From a virus: a stretch of DNA of 50,397 bases. Positions 25,824-33,421 of the stretch are shown here, in pieces. How positions within the stretch are numbered: the first letter of the stretch is position 1; every line of letters begins with the position of its first letter. Position numbers and translations under genes: made by a program. The notes beneath the pieces were generated by a model that ran no database searches, was not told the DNA's origin, and saw only the letters and a list, made by a program, of their open reading frames with translations. The stretch is from positions 1-50,397 of IMG/VR virus record IMGVR_UViG_3300008516_000100, one strand, 5' to 3'.

Positions 25824-26918
25824 ATGACCCTCTTTGAGAGATATATAACTGGAGATACTAGTGCTAGTGCGGTGTATGGAGCTTGGTGGTACGCACAGAC
25901 GTTTACAATCGGAAATACAGGAGCTAATGAAACTCATGATGTCGTTGGTGTGCAACTTAGATTATATCGAGTAGGTTCCCCTGGTACGGGAACTGTTGCT
26001 ATTTATACAGTTGTTGCTGGAAAGCCTGGCGAAGTTACTTCAGCTACAGTCGACTATAATTTTAATACCTTAGTAGAAGACGCTCCAGGTACATGGGTAG
26101 CATTTAATTTTGCAGTACCTGCGACGTTAGAAGCGAGTACACAATATGCAATCGTCGTAAAGGCACCGGACGGAGATGGAGATAATTTTGTTTATTTACG
26201 TAATGATCCATCAAGTCCTACGTATACAGGAGGCAGTGTTGTTTATTCCTGGGATAGCGGTGATAATTGGGCAATAGATACTAGTAGGGATTACGTATTT
26301 GAGGAATACGATAATTTTGTATTATCTCTTCTTGAAATTATTACATCGACAGATTCAACATGGTCTTTTCCTTCTGTACTTAGATTACTTGAAATAATTA
26401 CAGTTTTTGAAGAAATCGATCTTCTCCAAGTTCCTCTTTGGATATCCGAAATAATTACCTCTTCAGATAGTTTATCTATGGGTACGATAAAAACATTTAC
26501 TGAATTAATAACGTCTCTGGATGATATAACTAGGCAACATTTAAAAACACTTGCTGAAATTGTTACTTTATCTGATTATGTTTTCTATGTCCCGGTATTT
26601 ACAGCAGTTGTTTTATCGTATGTTGATCAGGGCAAGAATTTAATTAATTTGACATTGAAAGTACAGGCTTCTATAAAACTAAGTTTGGACGATGCTTTAA
26701 AATATGCTGGACAAGTAGCAAATTTTAATCCACCTTTTGGAACCTTCAAGAATTTTGATTCAACAGCTTTTAATAACAATCTTGTTGGTTTTAATATTAC
26801 TAATTGCCCAGTTGGATTAGAAAGTCTTTTAACGCTAATTATATCTAATTATAAATCTAAAATTATGCCCGGGATTCCATTTTACATATTTGAGATTTCG
26901 GGTTATAAGTGGGATTGA
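25824..26918 (+). CDS. Fibre or tail-tip protein, modular
   Basis: 364 residues starting one base after the previous stop. Three parts: a TLFERYITGD beta-sandwich (1-165) shared with the gene at 23890; four to five units of the EII-T-S-x-DS repeat (about 167-260) also used in the long fibre at 27785; and a C-terminal domain (about 260-364) shared with the gene at 25005. It therefore links the neighbouring proteins as a product of module shuffling. Confidence 0.58.
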   Translation: MTLFERYITGDTSASAVYGAWWYAQTFTIGNTGANETHDVVGVQLRLYRVGSPGTGTVAIYTVVAGKPGEVTSATVDYNFNTLVEDAPGTWVAFNFAVPATLEASTQYAIVVKAPDGDGDNFVYLRNDPSSPTYTGGSVVYSWDSGDNWAIDTSRDYVFEEYDNFVLSLLEIITSTDSTWSFPSVLRLLEIITVFEEIDLLQVPLWISEIITSSDSLSMGTIKTFTELITSLDDITRQHLKTLAEIVTLSDYVFYVPVFTAVVLSYVDQGKNLINLTLKVQASIKLSLDDALKYAGQVANFNPPFGTFKNFDSTAFNNNLVGFNITNCPVGLESLLTLIISNYKSKIMPGIPFYIFEISGYKWD

Positions 26919-27065
26919 TTTTAAAGCATTCTAAGCGCAATTAATTGAAAATTCATTATCCTTAAAGAAAAAAGATATTGTTTTTATGGGTCTTTAAAAT
27001 TATTCCTCGTATATTTTACGTGTATTCTTAAATGTTTAAATGTTAAAAAATAAGGACGGTACACT
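26919..27065 (+). other. Intergenic spacer with recurrent motifs
   Basis: No gene. Contains TAAGCGCAATTAA (26932-26944), identical to 540-552, and the AAATGTTTAAATGTTA motif (27030-27045). A TATA-like GTATATTTTA lies near 27009. It may promote the last tail genes. Confidence 0.3.
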
Positions 27066-27245
27066 ATGGTAATGAAAAGTGTATGTACTTTAAGCGATAA
27101 AGATCAAGCAGGAAATGCTGCTAGGTCATTAGAAACCGCCGGTTGTGAAGTCGAACTTGTAAGAAACAAAGATGGAACTTGGACTGTTCGATCTGATGGT
27201 CGATTCGTTACACGTACCATAATGGAGAAGTTCTTTAAGGTGTGA
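27066..27245 (+). CDS. Small hypothetical protein
   Basis: 59 residues, ATG at 27066 with AAGGACGG upstream. Alpha/beta pattern with an ARSLETAGCEVELVRNKDGTW-type middle, looking like a small two-layer fold; the first strand is KSVCTLSD. Its stop overlaps the ribosome site (GGTGTGAT) of the next gene. No family recognised; the spacing suggests it is co-translated with a tail gene. Confidence 0.62.
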   Translation: MVMKSVCTLSDKDQAGNAARSLETAGCEVELVRNKDGTWTVRSDGRFVTRTIMEKFFKV

Positions 27246-27250
27246 TTAAT

Positions 27251-27742
27251 ATGCCAACAGTAAAAGAAGTAATAGCATCTGGAAAAGGACAATCTGAAGC
27301 TATTGAGATGGCCGGTAATGTTAACTTTGTTCATTATGACGGAGAAGGGAATATTCTTGGTATCTATGATGGACAAAATGTTATTGTATTAGGAGGCCTT
27401 CAAAATATGGCCGAGCTTCTATTAACTGATCAAACTGGAGTACAATTTGACTATATTGCAATTGGAACGTCAAATACAGCAGCGACAAACACAGAAACGA
27501 CCCTTGTAGAAGAGGATAGTAGAAGCGCTGGAAGCGGTACTGTAGCATCTACGACTTTGTCAAATGATACAGCCCAATTACAAGTAACGTTTGCTATTAC
27601 GGGAGCAGATCGAGCTATGCAAGAATCTGGAGCTTTTAGCAGTTCATCTGCTGGAACTATGTTGTGTAGAAAAACGTTTAGTGACATTAATGTTTCTACG
27701 GGCGATTCGCTTCAAGTGACTTGGAAGGTTAAGTTCGCTTAA
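27251..27742 (+). CDS. Tail fibre-associated structural protein
   Basis: 163 residues from ATG 27251 (a GTG at 27242 is in frame, but GGTGTGAT lies before the ATG). The pattern IAIGTSNTAATNTETTLVEE, then an ITGADRAMQESGAF-type strand and MLCRKTFSDINVSTGDSLQVTW, is a common phage fibre or tail-tip beta domain. The first 40 residues (IASGKGQSEAIEMAGNVNFV) are different and may anchor it. Precedes the long repeat fibre. Confidence 0.62.
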   Translation: MPTVKEVIASGKGQSEAIEMAGNVNFVHYDGEGNILGIYDGQNVIVLGGLQNMAELLLTDQTGVQFDYIAIGTSNTAATNTETTLVEEDSRSAGSGTVASTTLSNDTAQLQVTFAITGADRAMQESGAFSSSSAGTMLCRKTFSDINVSTGDSLQVTWKVKFA

Positions 27743-27784
27743 TTGTAATAAATGTTTCAATGTTATTTATTCTAGAGAGTTAAA

Positions 27785-30664
27785 ATGGCGACATTTGGGT
27801 ATACCGGAGCAGATGGAGCAAATACAACTGACATCGAAAACGTAATATGTGGTGGGAAATTTACTATGGGCGCTATAAATGGAGCTGGAGATAGTATTAC
27901 TGCATACGTATCTTCTGACGGAATAGCAAAGAAAATGAAATGTGCATTATATGATAGTGACAGTAACCTAGTGACTAATGGAGTAACAGAAGAGAAATCA
28001 ATTATTACAGAAGGAGGTCTTCCATACGAGAGAACATTTAATTTTATAGGGACAAAACCACTTTTAGTCGCAAATGCTGATTATTATATTGTAGTATGGT
28101 CGGAATCAACTGTCGGTACTGCATATTTATGGGATACAACTGAATTTGGTTCTCTGAAGTATTATAAATCTGAAACATATAATTCATTTCCTAGTTCAGT
28201 GCTTTTTACAGTAACCCTTCATGATAAAGCGAATATTTACTGTACCTACTCTTTCCTTCAAGAGTGTACCGAATCAGTTGTGTCTTCTGATCTTTTAACT
28301 CAGCAAGCAAGAAAAACATTTTCTGACTTGATAGTCTCTTCAGATAGTATCTTGAAATCGACAAGTAAGATTTATTCAGAAGTAAGTAATTTAACAGATT
28401 CAATTTCTAACTATTTACAATTTTATTTAGGAGAACTCGCGACATTATCCGATATATTTTCTAGTCGTTTTCTTGCATTTACTTCTGAGACTTTTGGATA
28501 TGAAACTGCGGGAGGTAGTGGTGCTTGGATTGGTGATTCTACTCCGACAAGTTTCGGGAAGTATGCCAGAGGAACTGCTTATGTTCCTACTTATAGTGGA
28601 ACATTAACTAAAATGCATGCATTTATTTACTTTTATGGGGGGTCAAGTAGAAGTAATCCTCCCATTAGCCCTGGTCCTGATCCCTCAGTTTCTGGAGATT
28701 TTCCGTTTGAGTTTCCATCTTTGCCTGAAGGAATGGAAATGGGTTCTCCTAGTTATAGTTATGATCTCGAAATCGGTATTTATGAAGAAGACTTTTACGG
28801 TGCTGATTCTCATAAACTCATTGAGAAACATACAGCGGGACCGTTTTCTACAGGAGGTTGGATTGAAGTCACAGGGTTTTCTTCTAATATTATTGCTGGT
28901 AAACACTATATATTAATCGCAATGGCAGACCCGCCTGTTAATCCTCTTGTGCATGTTCAAATTGACTTAGCATATGATGATGTAGAAGCGAATAGATATT
29001 ATGAACAATCTTTTTTCTTTTTCGGCTGGCGTGACCCTTGGAATAAGGCAGAAGATGGCACAGGTAGGAATTATTCTATTTATTGTACATACCTAGTACC
29101 ATACACATTTCAAAAATGTATCGAATCAATTTTAATGACTGACTCGATTCAGAGTTATCGGGAAATTTATCGAAATTTTATCGAAACTGCTACGTTAATT
29201 GACAGTATTTCATTACCTAGAGTACAAATACTTACAGATACTACTTCAATAATTGACAGTATATTAAAACATACGTCGAAGACTTTAACAGAATCTCTAT
29301 TTTCTACGGATATTGTTCAAAAACAATTACAATTTATTTTGATTGATAGTATCTCAATTGACGATATATTGTCTTTTCTAACAATAAAGTCCTTCCTTGA
29401 CATAATTAATTCAATAGATTCCTTTTCTCCAGGTCTTTATTATACGTTTGAAGATACTGTAATTTTGACAGATATTATTACTAAATTTACAGTGACGCTT
29501 TATTTTGAATCTATAATAATTTCGGATACCCTTGAAAAATATTTGGAAGCTCACTTAAGTCTTAGTGATATTATTATCTTATCTGATGTTCTCTTTAAAT
29601 CAGTAAGTAAAACTTATTTAGAAATTGTAGCTTTATCTGACGTGTTTTCTAAGTTAACAAAAAAGATTTTTTTAGGAACTATTATCTTAACTGATAGCAT
29701 TGAAAAATCTATATCTCTTTTTCGATTATTGTCCGATATTTTTACTTTAACAGATACAGTTTCATTTTCAACATCTATTTTCAAAATTGAAACAATTACT
29801 TCGACAGAGTCAATAGAGAATTATTTAGAAGCTCATCGAGATTTCACAGAAAATATTATTCTTTCAGATGCTCTTTTAAAATTGTCAAGTACGACCTTTT
29901 CTGAAACAATAAACGCAATTGATGTTACTTTACTCGTAACTTCTATATTTCTTTTTGAAGATTCAATACTAGCAGATTCTATTGAGAATATTTTAACGGC
30001 CTTTCGCTTATTTCAGGAATCTCTGTCCCTTACAGATAGCATTAATATCTACTCAATATTATTTAGGACCTATTCCGAATTAACAACAATCTCAGATACT
30101 GTTGAGAATTTTTTATCAGCTCTTAAGGAACTAACAGATATAATCTCATCGGCTGATAGCATATTAATAGTTGGAGCTTTTTATCGAATCCTAGAAGAGG
30201 ATATTTCACTAATTGACAGTACTTTGTTCTACACACAATTTTCTTTATTTGAATCCGTTGGCATCACAGATCTAATTCAGAAATACATGTCTTATGTACG
30301 ATTATTTGACGAGTCTCTATCTCTTACAGATCTCATATCAAGATATACTATTTATAGTAGAGTATGTAGTAATAATATTAATACTAGTGATACATTTACT
30401 AGTTATATACAGTTGTATAGAACTTATAGTGAGACAATTAATTCATTTGATATTTTTAGTAAATCTGCTCTATTTGGGCTTATCAATGAAGAAGTAATTA
30501 GTTTAATTGACGCAATTACAGTTCCTCTTGTTAGAATCTTAACTGAAACTGTTATTTTAAGTGATTCTCTTATAAATGTTACTTGGATTTGGAAAGATGC
30601 TTTACGTATCGAATCTTATTCAAATCAAGTTCTTAGAATGGCAACGAAATCATTAATGAGTTGA
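27785..30664 (+). CDS. Long tail fibre with about 30 short repeats
   Basis: 959 residues. Residues 1-155 are a beta-sandwich module; a few repeat units follow; residues about 240-440 are a second, larger beta-sandwich with a Pro/Gly/Ser-rich loop (SNPPISPGPDPSVSG). From about 445 to 930 runs a string of 21-22 residue units with an E-x(5)-(S/T)-D-S pattern at regular spacing, giving about 30 in all. Such repeats are likely to form an extended shaft. It ends WKDALRIESYSNQVLR, a motif continued in the next gene. Probably the receptor-binding fibre. Confidence 0.68.
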   Translation: MATFGYTGADGANTTDIENVICGGKFTMGAINGAGDSITAYVSSDGIAKKMKCALYDSDSNLVTNGVTEEKSIITEGGLPYERTFNFIGTKPLLVANADYYIVVWSESTVGTAYLWDTTEFGSLKYYKSETYNSFPSSVLFTVTLHDKANIYCTYSFLQECTESVVSSDLLTQQARKTFSDLIVSSDSILKSTSKIYSEVSNLTDSISNYLQFYLGELATLSDIFSSRFLAFTSETFGYETAGGSGAWIGDSTPTSFGKYARGTAYVPTYSGTLTKMHAFIYFYGGSSRSNPPISPGPDPSVSGDFPFEFPSLPEGMEMGSPSYSYDLEIGIYEEDFYGADSHKLIEKHTAGPFSTGGWIEVTGFSSNIIAGKHYILIAMADPPVNPLVHVQIDLAYDDVEANRYYEQSFFFFGWRDPWNKAEDGTGRNYSIYCTYLVPYTFQKCIESILMTDSIQSYREIYRNFIETATLIDSISLPRVQILTDTTSIIDSILKHTSKTLTESLFSTDIVQKQLQFILIDSISIDDILSFLTIKSFLDIINSIDSFSPGLYYTFEDTVILTDIITKFTVTLYFESIIISDTLEKYLEAHLSLSDIIILSDVLFKSVSKTYLEIVALSDVFSKLTKKIFLGTIILTDSIEKSISLFRLLSDIFTLTDTVSFSTSIFKIETITSTESIENYLEAHRDFTENIILSDALLKLSSTTFSETINAIDVTLLVTSIFLFEDSILADSIENILTAFRLFQESLSLTDSINIYSILFRTYSELTTISDTVENFLSALKELTDIISSADSILIVGAFYRILEEDISLIDSTLFYTQFSLFESVGITDLIQKYMSYVRLFDESLSLTDLISRYTIYSRVCSNNINTSDTFTSYIQLYRTYSETINSFDIFSKSALFGLINEEVISLIDAITVPLVRILTETVILSDSLINVTWIWKDALRIESYSNQVLRMATKSLMS

Positions 30665-30670
30665 AAAATA

Positions 30671-30898
30671 ATGGTAGAAGAGGAAATTAGTATAACAGAA
30701 ATAATTACAGTTACAGGCACTCTTAAAAATATTGCTTGGCCCTGGAGTCGTGCTTTACATGTTGAATCTTGTTTGAATCAAATTCTTCAGGTGGATTCCT
30801 ACTTAAATCGAGAGGTAAAATTGTTAAGTTATTTAAATAAAAGTTTAAGATTGTTAAGTTATCTAAATAAGAATATAAGAATTGAAAGGAGAAGATGA
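30671..30898 (+). CDS. Small repeat protein related to the fibre C-terminus
   Basis: 75 residues. It begins with half a fibre-type repeat (ISITEIITVTG), repeats the W-x-W-(K/S)-x-AL-x-(V/I)-ES motif from the end of the long fibre, then has 11-residue units (LLSYLNKSLR, LLSYLNKNIR) that are also tandem at the DNA level. May be a cut-off end of the fibre gene that became separate, or a fibre-tip partner. Confidence 0.5.
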   Translation: MVEEEISITEIITVTGTLKNIAWPWSRALHVESCLNQILQVDSYLNREVKLLSYLNKSLRLLSYLNKNIRIERRR

Positions 30899-30900
30899 AT

Positions 30901-30936
30901 ATGGTAAATGAGGTGATTAAATTACTACAACAGTAA
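30901..30936 (+). CDS. Possible 11-residue leader overlapping the next start
   Basis: ATG at 30901 with GGAG about 12 bases upstream encodes MVNEVIKLLQQ and stops at 30936, covering the AUU start at 30921. The GAG GTG ATT codons are also the ribosome site of the next gene. It may bring ribosomes to the AUU start by coupling, or, less likely, feed it by frameshift. Confidence 0.25.
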   Translation: MVNEVIKLLQQ

Positions 30937-31268
30937 AGACACTATTTGCAGTAGCTGGTGATTATGGATATGATATTCCATTTTTATTAGAAGACTATAA
31001 TGGAGATGTTGTAAATTTAACTGGATACTCTATAGTAAAATTTAAAATTGCAGATACCTTGACTGCTGCTTCTTGTAACTTAATAGGATCTTGTTCTGTA
31101 GTAAGTGCAACTGCCGGGAGTGTTGCTTATACTGTTGGGAATGGAGATTTCTCTACAGCTGGTACATATCCCGCTGAAATTGAAGTAACTTATACTGCAG
31201 GAAAGATATTGACATTCAGAAACCTTGAAGTTAAGATTTATGATCAATTAGCAAATACTGATAGCTAG
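30921..31268 (+). CDS. BppU-like baseplate/fibre protein with an AUU start
   Basis: 115 residues. The frame opens at ATT 30921, directly after an in-frame TAA (30918-30920), and has no ATG or GTG codon anywhere; the only TTG lies in the middle of the domain (31059). GAGGTGAT (30910-30917) sits three bases before the ATT, the standard spacing in this genome. The fold pattern is like the N-terminal Ig-like domain of phage BppU/DUF2479 proteins: DYGYDIPFLLEDYNGDVVNL, VKFKI, then FSTAGTYPAEIEVTY and FRNLEVKIYD. It closes the late operon. Confidence 0.72.
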   Translation: MTTTVKTLFAVAGDYGYDIPFLLEDYNGDVVNLTGYSIVKFKIADTLTAASCNLIGSCSVVSATAGSVAYTVGNGDFSTAGTYPAEIEVTYTAGKILTFRNLEVKIYDQLANTDS

Positions 31269-31299
31269 AGAAAAATATAAATACCCAGCTTCCTTTACA

Positions 31300-31306
31300 T
31301 TTTTTT
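31300..31306 (+). terminator. T-tract after the late operon
   Basis: Seven T residues about 32 bases after the stop of the last tail gene, followed by a small TCTCT/AGAGA hairpin (31308-31320). Probable end of the late transcript; a second run of eight T lies at 31432-31439. Confidence 0.45.
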
Positions 31307-31315
31307 GTCTCTCAT

Positions 31316-31403
31316 AGAGAATAGGGAATGCGGTATTCATATGTTTTTACTCTCCCCAAGGCAAAGAACCTATTTTTTTATCCCGCATTCCTATCTTTTC
31401 TCT
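31316..31403 (+). other. Long stem-loop between late and early regions
   Basis: GGAATGCGG (31325-31333) pairs perfectly with CCGCATTCC (31383-31391), extended by ATA/TAT past a bulged G and then by AGAGA/TCTCT. The loop is about 49 nt and T-rich. No gene here. Could be a 3'-end structure, a small RNA or an origin-type element. Confidence 0.4.
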
Positions 31404-31617
31404 TCGAACTTTATATATCAATTTTAATCTCTTTTTTTTGTTTCTAATAATAATCTATTAGTAACTTTTGTTTTTGCTCCTAAGGCATGCCTAAATGGTT
31501 TTTAAGCTACTTTTATAGCCTATCCTTAGTCCTATTTTTGTTATCTTTAATTGTTGAGAAATAGTATTGGAGAAAGGTTTATATATTGATGAGTTCTATA
31601 GTCCCTTGGGGTAAAAA
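31404..31617 (+). promoter_or_regulatory. Early-operon control region with TATA box
   Basis: Gene-free. Contains T8 (31432-31439), the 10-base palindrome AGGCATGCCT (31483-31492), a CTAAGG/CCTTAG inverted pair (about 31480-31485 and 31524-31529) and TTTATATA (31578-31585). A start about 25 bases after the TATA box falls near 31607, just before the first small early gene. Confidence 0.45.
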
Positions 31618-31683
31618 ATGAACAAGCAAACTAATTGGAAAGAATTAATGAATAAAATATATGAAGATCAAATGGGAAGCTAA
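31618..31683 (+). CDS. 21-residue early peptide
   Basis: ATG at 31618 lies about 35 bases after a TATA box, with TTGGGG as ribosome site. The peptide MNKQTNWKELMNKIYEDQMG is helical and polar. Its stop is two bases before the next ATG. It could be a leader peptide or a short functional protein. Confidence 0.4.
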   Translation: MNKQTNWKELMNKIYEDQMGS

Positions 31684-31685
31684 AA

Positions 31686-31907
31686 ATGGAGTTAGATGAA
31701 GATATATTTCTTGAATTAAATTCTATAACCATAGCAGGTAGTAAAATTTCCGGAGTCATGACTATGAGAGATACTTTAAAGTTATTAATTATAACTTATT
31801 ATCTAACGTTTGGGTATAAGAAAGAGAAATGGCCGAGTTGGTTAAGTGAAAACATTGATGTTGAAAGGCTTGAAATGTTTATCAAAGAAGGTAAATTTAA
31901 ATTATAG
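31686..31907 (+). CDS. Small hypothetical protein, first larger early gene
   Basis: 73 residues. Acidic N-terminus (ELDEDIFLEL), then a hydrophobic helical part (MRDTLKLLIITYYLTFGY) and a WPSWLSENIDVERLEMFI tail. Helical, perhaps DNA- or protein-binding. No convincing ribosome site other than coupling from the preceding peptide. Family not recognised. Confidence 0.55.
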   Translation: MELDEDIFLELNSITIAGSKISGVMTMRDTLKLLIITYYLTFGYKKEKWPSWLSENIDVERLEMFIKEGKFKL

Positions 31908-31924
31908 AATGGGGGGACGTAAAA

Positions 31925-32536
31925 ATGGTCTTAATTAAGTTCTCTCAGAAATGGGCAAAAGAAATATTTGAAGAGAGGATTCGCAAACTCTGGAAGATTG
32001 CTTGTACTAGGGCTGCTCCGGATTTGTGGGTAAAAGTATTTTTCTTTAGGGATAAATTTTGGTATAGTAAGGTTAATCAGCGATGGTATCAATATGATCC
32101 AGAACAGAAGAAGAGTGTTGAAGTATCTCATCCCGGGCTTAAAAGAATGGATAAGGCAAGGGTGTTTTTTGGAGACGGATATAATTTTGATGATATGCTT
32201 TTGTTAGAAGTTTCTCCTGTTACAAAATGCACAGGAAATTATCGATGTGCTCAACCTATGGGACACGGTTTTTATGATAAAGAATGGAATTTTATTTATG
32301 CTCATCCCAAGATTAAACATTGTATTACTTTGAAAATAGGAGAATCTGCTGAGGACGGCAAAATTGTTTCTTTAATGATTCATGAATTTAAACATTATTT
32401 ACAATGGAAGAAATATGGAGCACTTGCTATGGATAGGAAGGTTAATGGAAGAAGATCTGGTCCTATTCAGGTGGAAGCTGATGCAGATAAATATGCTAAA
32501 AAGAGAACGGAGAAGCTAGGGTATAACTATAGGTAA
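31925..32536 (+). CDS. Zinc metallopeptidase-like protein (HEFKH)
   Basis: 203 residues. HEFKH (153-157) is a zinc-binding HExxH motif and VEADAD (183-188) gives a likely third ligand downstream, the layout of gluzincins or SprT/WLM-like peptidases. Further Cys/His (C102, C108, H114) may bind structural zinc. The N-terminal half, with aromatic residues (WYSKVNQRWYQY), may recognise substrate. GGGGG before ATG. As an early gene it may process a host protein or clear DNA-protein crosslinks; it is less likely to be a lysis enzyme. Confidence 0.68.
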   Translation: MVLIKFSQKWAKEIFEERIRKLWKIACTRAAPDLWVKVFFFRDKFWYSKVNQRWYQYDPEQKKSVEVSHPGLKRMDKARVFFGDGYNFDDMLLLEVSPVTKCTGNYRCAQPMGHGFYDKEWNFIYAHPKIKHCITLKIGESAEDGKIVSLMIHEFKHYLQWKKYGALAMDRKVNGRRSGPIQVEADADKYAKKRTEKLGYNYR

Positions 32537-32736
32537 TTTTTAGCATTTAAGCTTTATATGCAAGCCGTTAGGCAATTTAAAATTGTTTTATATGATAATC
32601 TATTTATAAAGATTGAAATGTGTGTTAAACCCCTTTACGGCTTCCTTAAAAGAGATATATAAACGTTTCTAAATACCGTCAAGTAAAAGGGTTTATAATT
32701 GACTACAATTGAAATAAATTTAGGAGATGTGATTAG
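32537..32736 (+). promoter_or_regulatory. Internal early promoter region
   Basis: 200 bases without a gene. Holds TTTATAAA (about 32603-32610) inside a small AATCT/AGATT hairpin, and GATATATAAA (32654-32663). The second lies inside a long inverted repeat, AAACCCCTTTAC (32627-32638) with GTAAAAGGGTTT (32683-32694). A transcript start near 32684 would lie about 50 bases before the next gene. Confidence 0.45.
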
Positions 32737-33303
32737 ATAAGACCCCCAAAGTATATTTCGAAAAATATTCTTGCTAAGGCAACGGAACGGAAAGAGAAAA
32801 CTATTTTTAATGATATTTTTAATTTATTGAAACAAGGTGCCCCATATGGTTATATTAGGAAGTTTCTTGAAGGAAAATATGAGATGTTCTTCGATGGGAA
32901 GGAAAAAGCATCTCGATATATTCGAAATATTGTAAATAAATATTTATTTAATTGTATTCTTTGCGGGGAACCTAGATATTGTACTAAAGTATTTACTCTT
33001 TATTGTAAAGCTCATTTTGAAGAATGGAATCGATTAAATAAATTAGCTTATGAGTCTTGGGAGAAAGAGCTTTTGAAAGAGATGGAAGAGAATCCGGGAT
33101 ATTGGAATGACTCATTTGGTACTCACGGGGATATGACCGATAAAACTATGGGTATTCATAATAAATTGGGAACGTCGAAGTTAGGTCCCCATCGGAATAA
33201 GAATTATAAGTCGGAGAGTACAATTATTAAGCATGAACTTAAAAAATTAGGGTTGAGGAGTTATGAGAAAGAGGGCAAATCAAGGAAGGAAATTGAAGCA
33301 TAG
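32737..33303 (+). CDS. Zinc-binding protein with a probable AUA start
   Basis: 188 residues if started at ATA 32737, just after an in-frame TAG. GATGTGAT (32726-32733) is three bases upstream. The first Met-type alternative is TTG 32827, which would discard 30 residues of good coding sequence (KYISKNILAKATERKEK...). A CILCG, a YC and a CKAH form a likely zinc site near residues 70-92. The C-terminus is basic and helical. Possibly nucleic-acid binding; no family recognised. Confidence 0.6.
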   Translation: MRPPKYISKNILAKATERKEKTIFNDIFNLLKQGAPYGYIRKFLEGKYEMFFDGKEKASRYIRNIVNKYLFNCILCGEPRYCTKVFTLYCKAHFEEWNRLNKLAYESWEKELLKEMEENPGYWNDSFGTHGDMTDKTMGIHNKLGTSKLGPHRNKNYKSESTIIKHELKKLGLRSYEKEGKSRKEIEA

Positions 33304-33421
33304 TAGTAAGCGGCATGGGAAGCATATTCAAGCAAAAGAACATCAAAGGGAAATAGTGGATAGACTCAAAAAACGTGGTGGGCATTGGATTCAAAAGATT
33401 CCGGGGGTAATGGTCGGATGA
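33263..33421 (+). CDS. Very basic small protein
   Basis: 52 residues, with GAGGAG before the ATG. About a third of residues are Lys, Arg or His (KLKHSSKRHGKHIQAKEH), then RLKKRGGHWIQKI. It overlaps the previous gene by 41 bases in another frame and the next by four (ATGA). Likely binds nucleic acid or acts in host takeover. Confidence 0.6.
   Translation: MRKRANQGRKLKHSSKRHGKHIQAKEHQREIVDRLKKRGGHWIQKIPGVMVG

Noticed and set aside
28617-28916. Second-frame 99-codon open stretch inside the long fibre gene
   Set aside because: The fibre frame is continuous and repeat-bearing through it; the alternative lacks a ribosome site.
27785-30664. CRISPR array or DNA satellite in the repeated region
   Set aside because: The repetition is at protein level; DNA units are diverged and lie in one long open frame.
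30901-30936. Frameshift from the 11-residue frame as the way to express the BppU-like gene
   Set aside because: No classic slippery heptamer in phase; the GAGGTGAT-N3-AUU layout is a simpler explanation. Kept as an alternative only.
32726-32740. Explaining the missing ATG at 32737 by reading the preceding TAG as pyrrolysine
   Set aside because: No upstream start in that frame within reach, and TAG is used as a normal stop elsewhere (for example 5138-5140 and 17754-17756).
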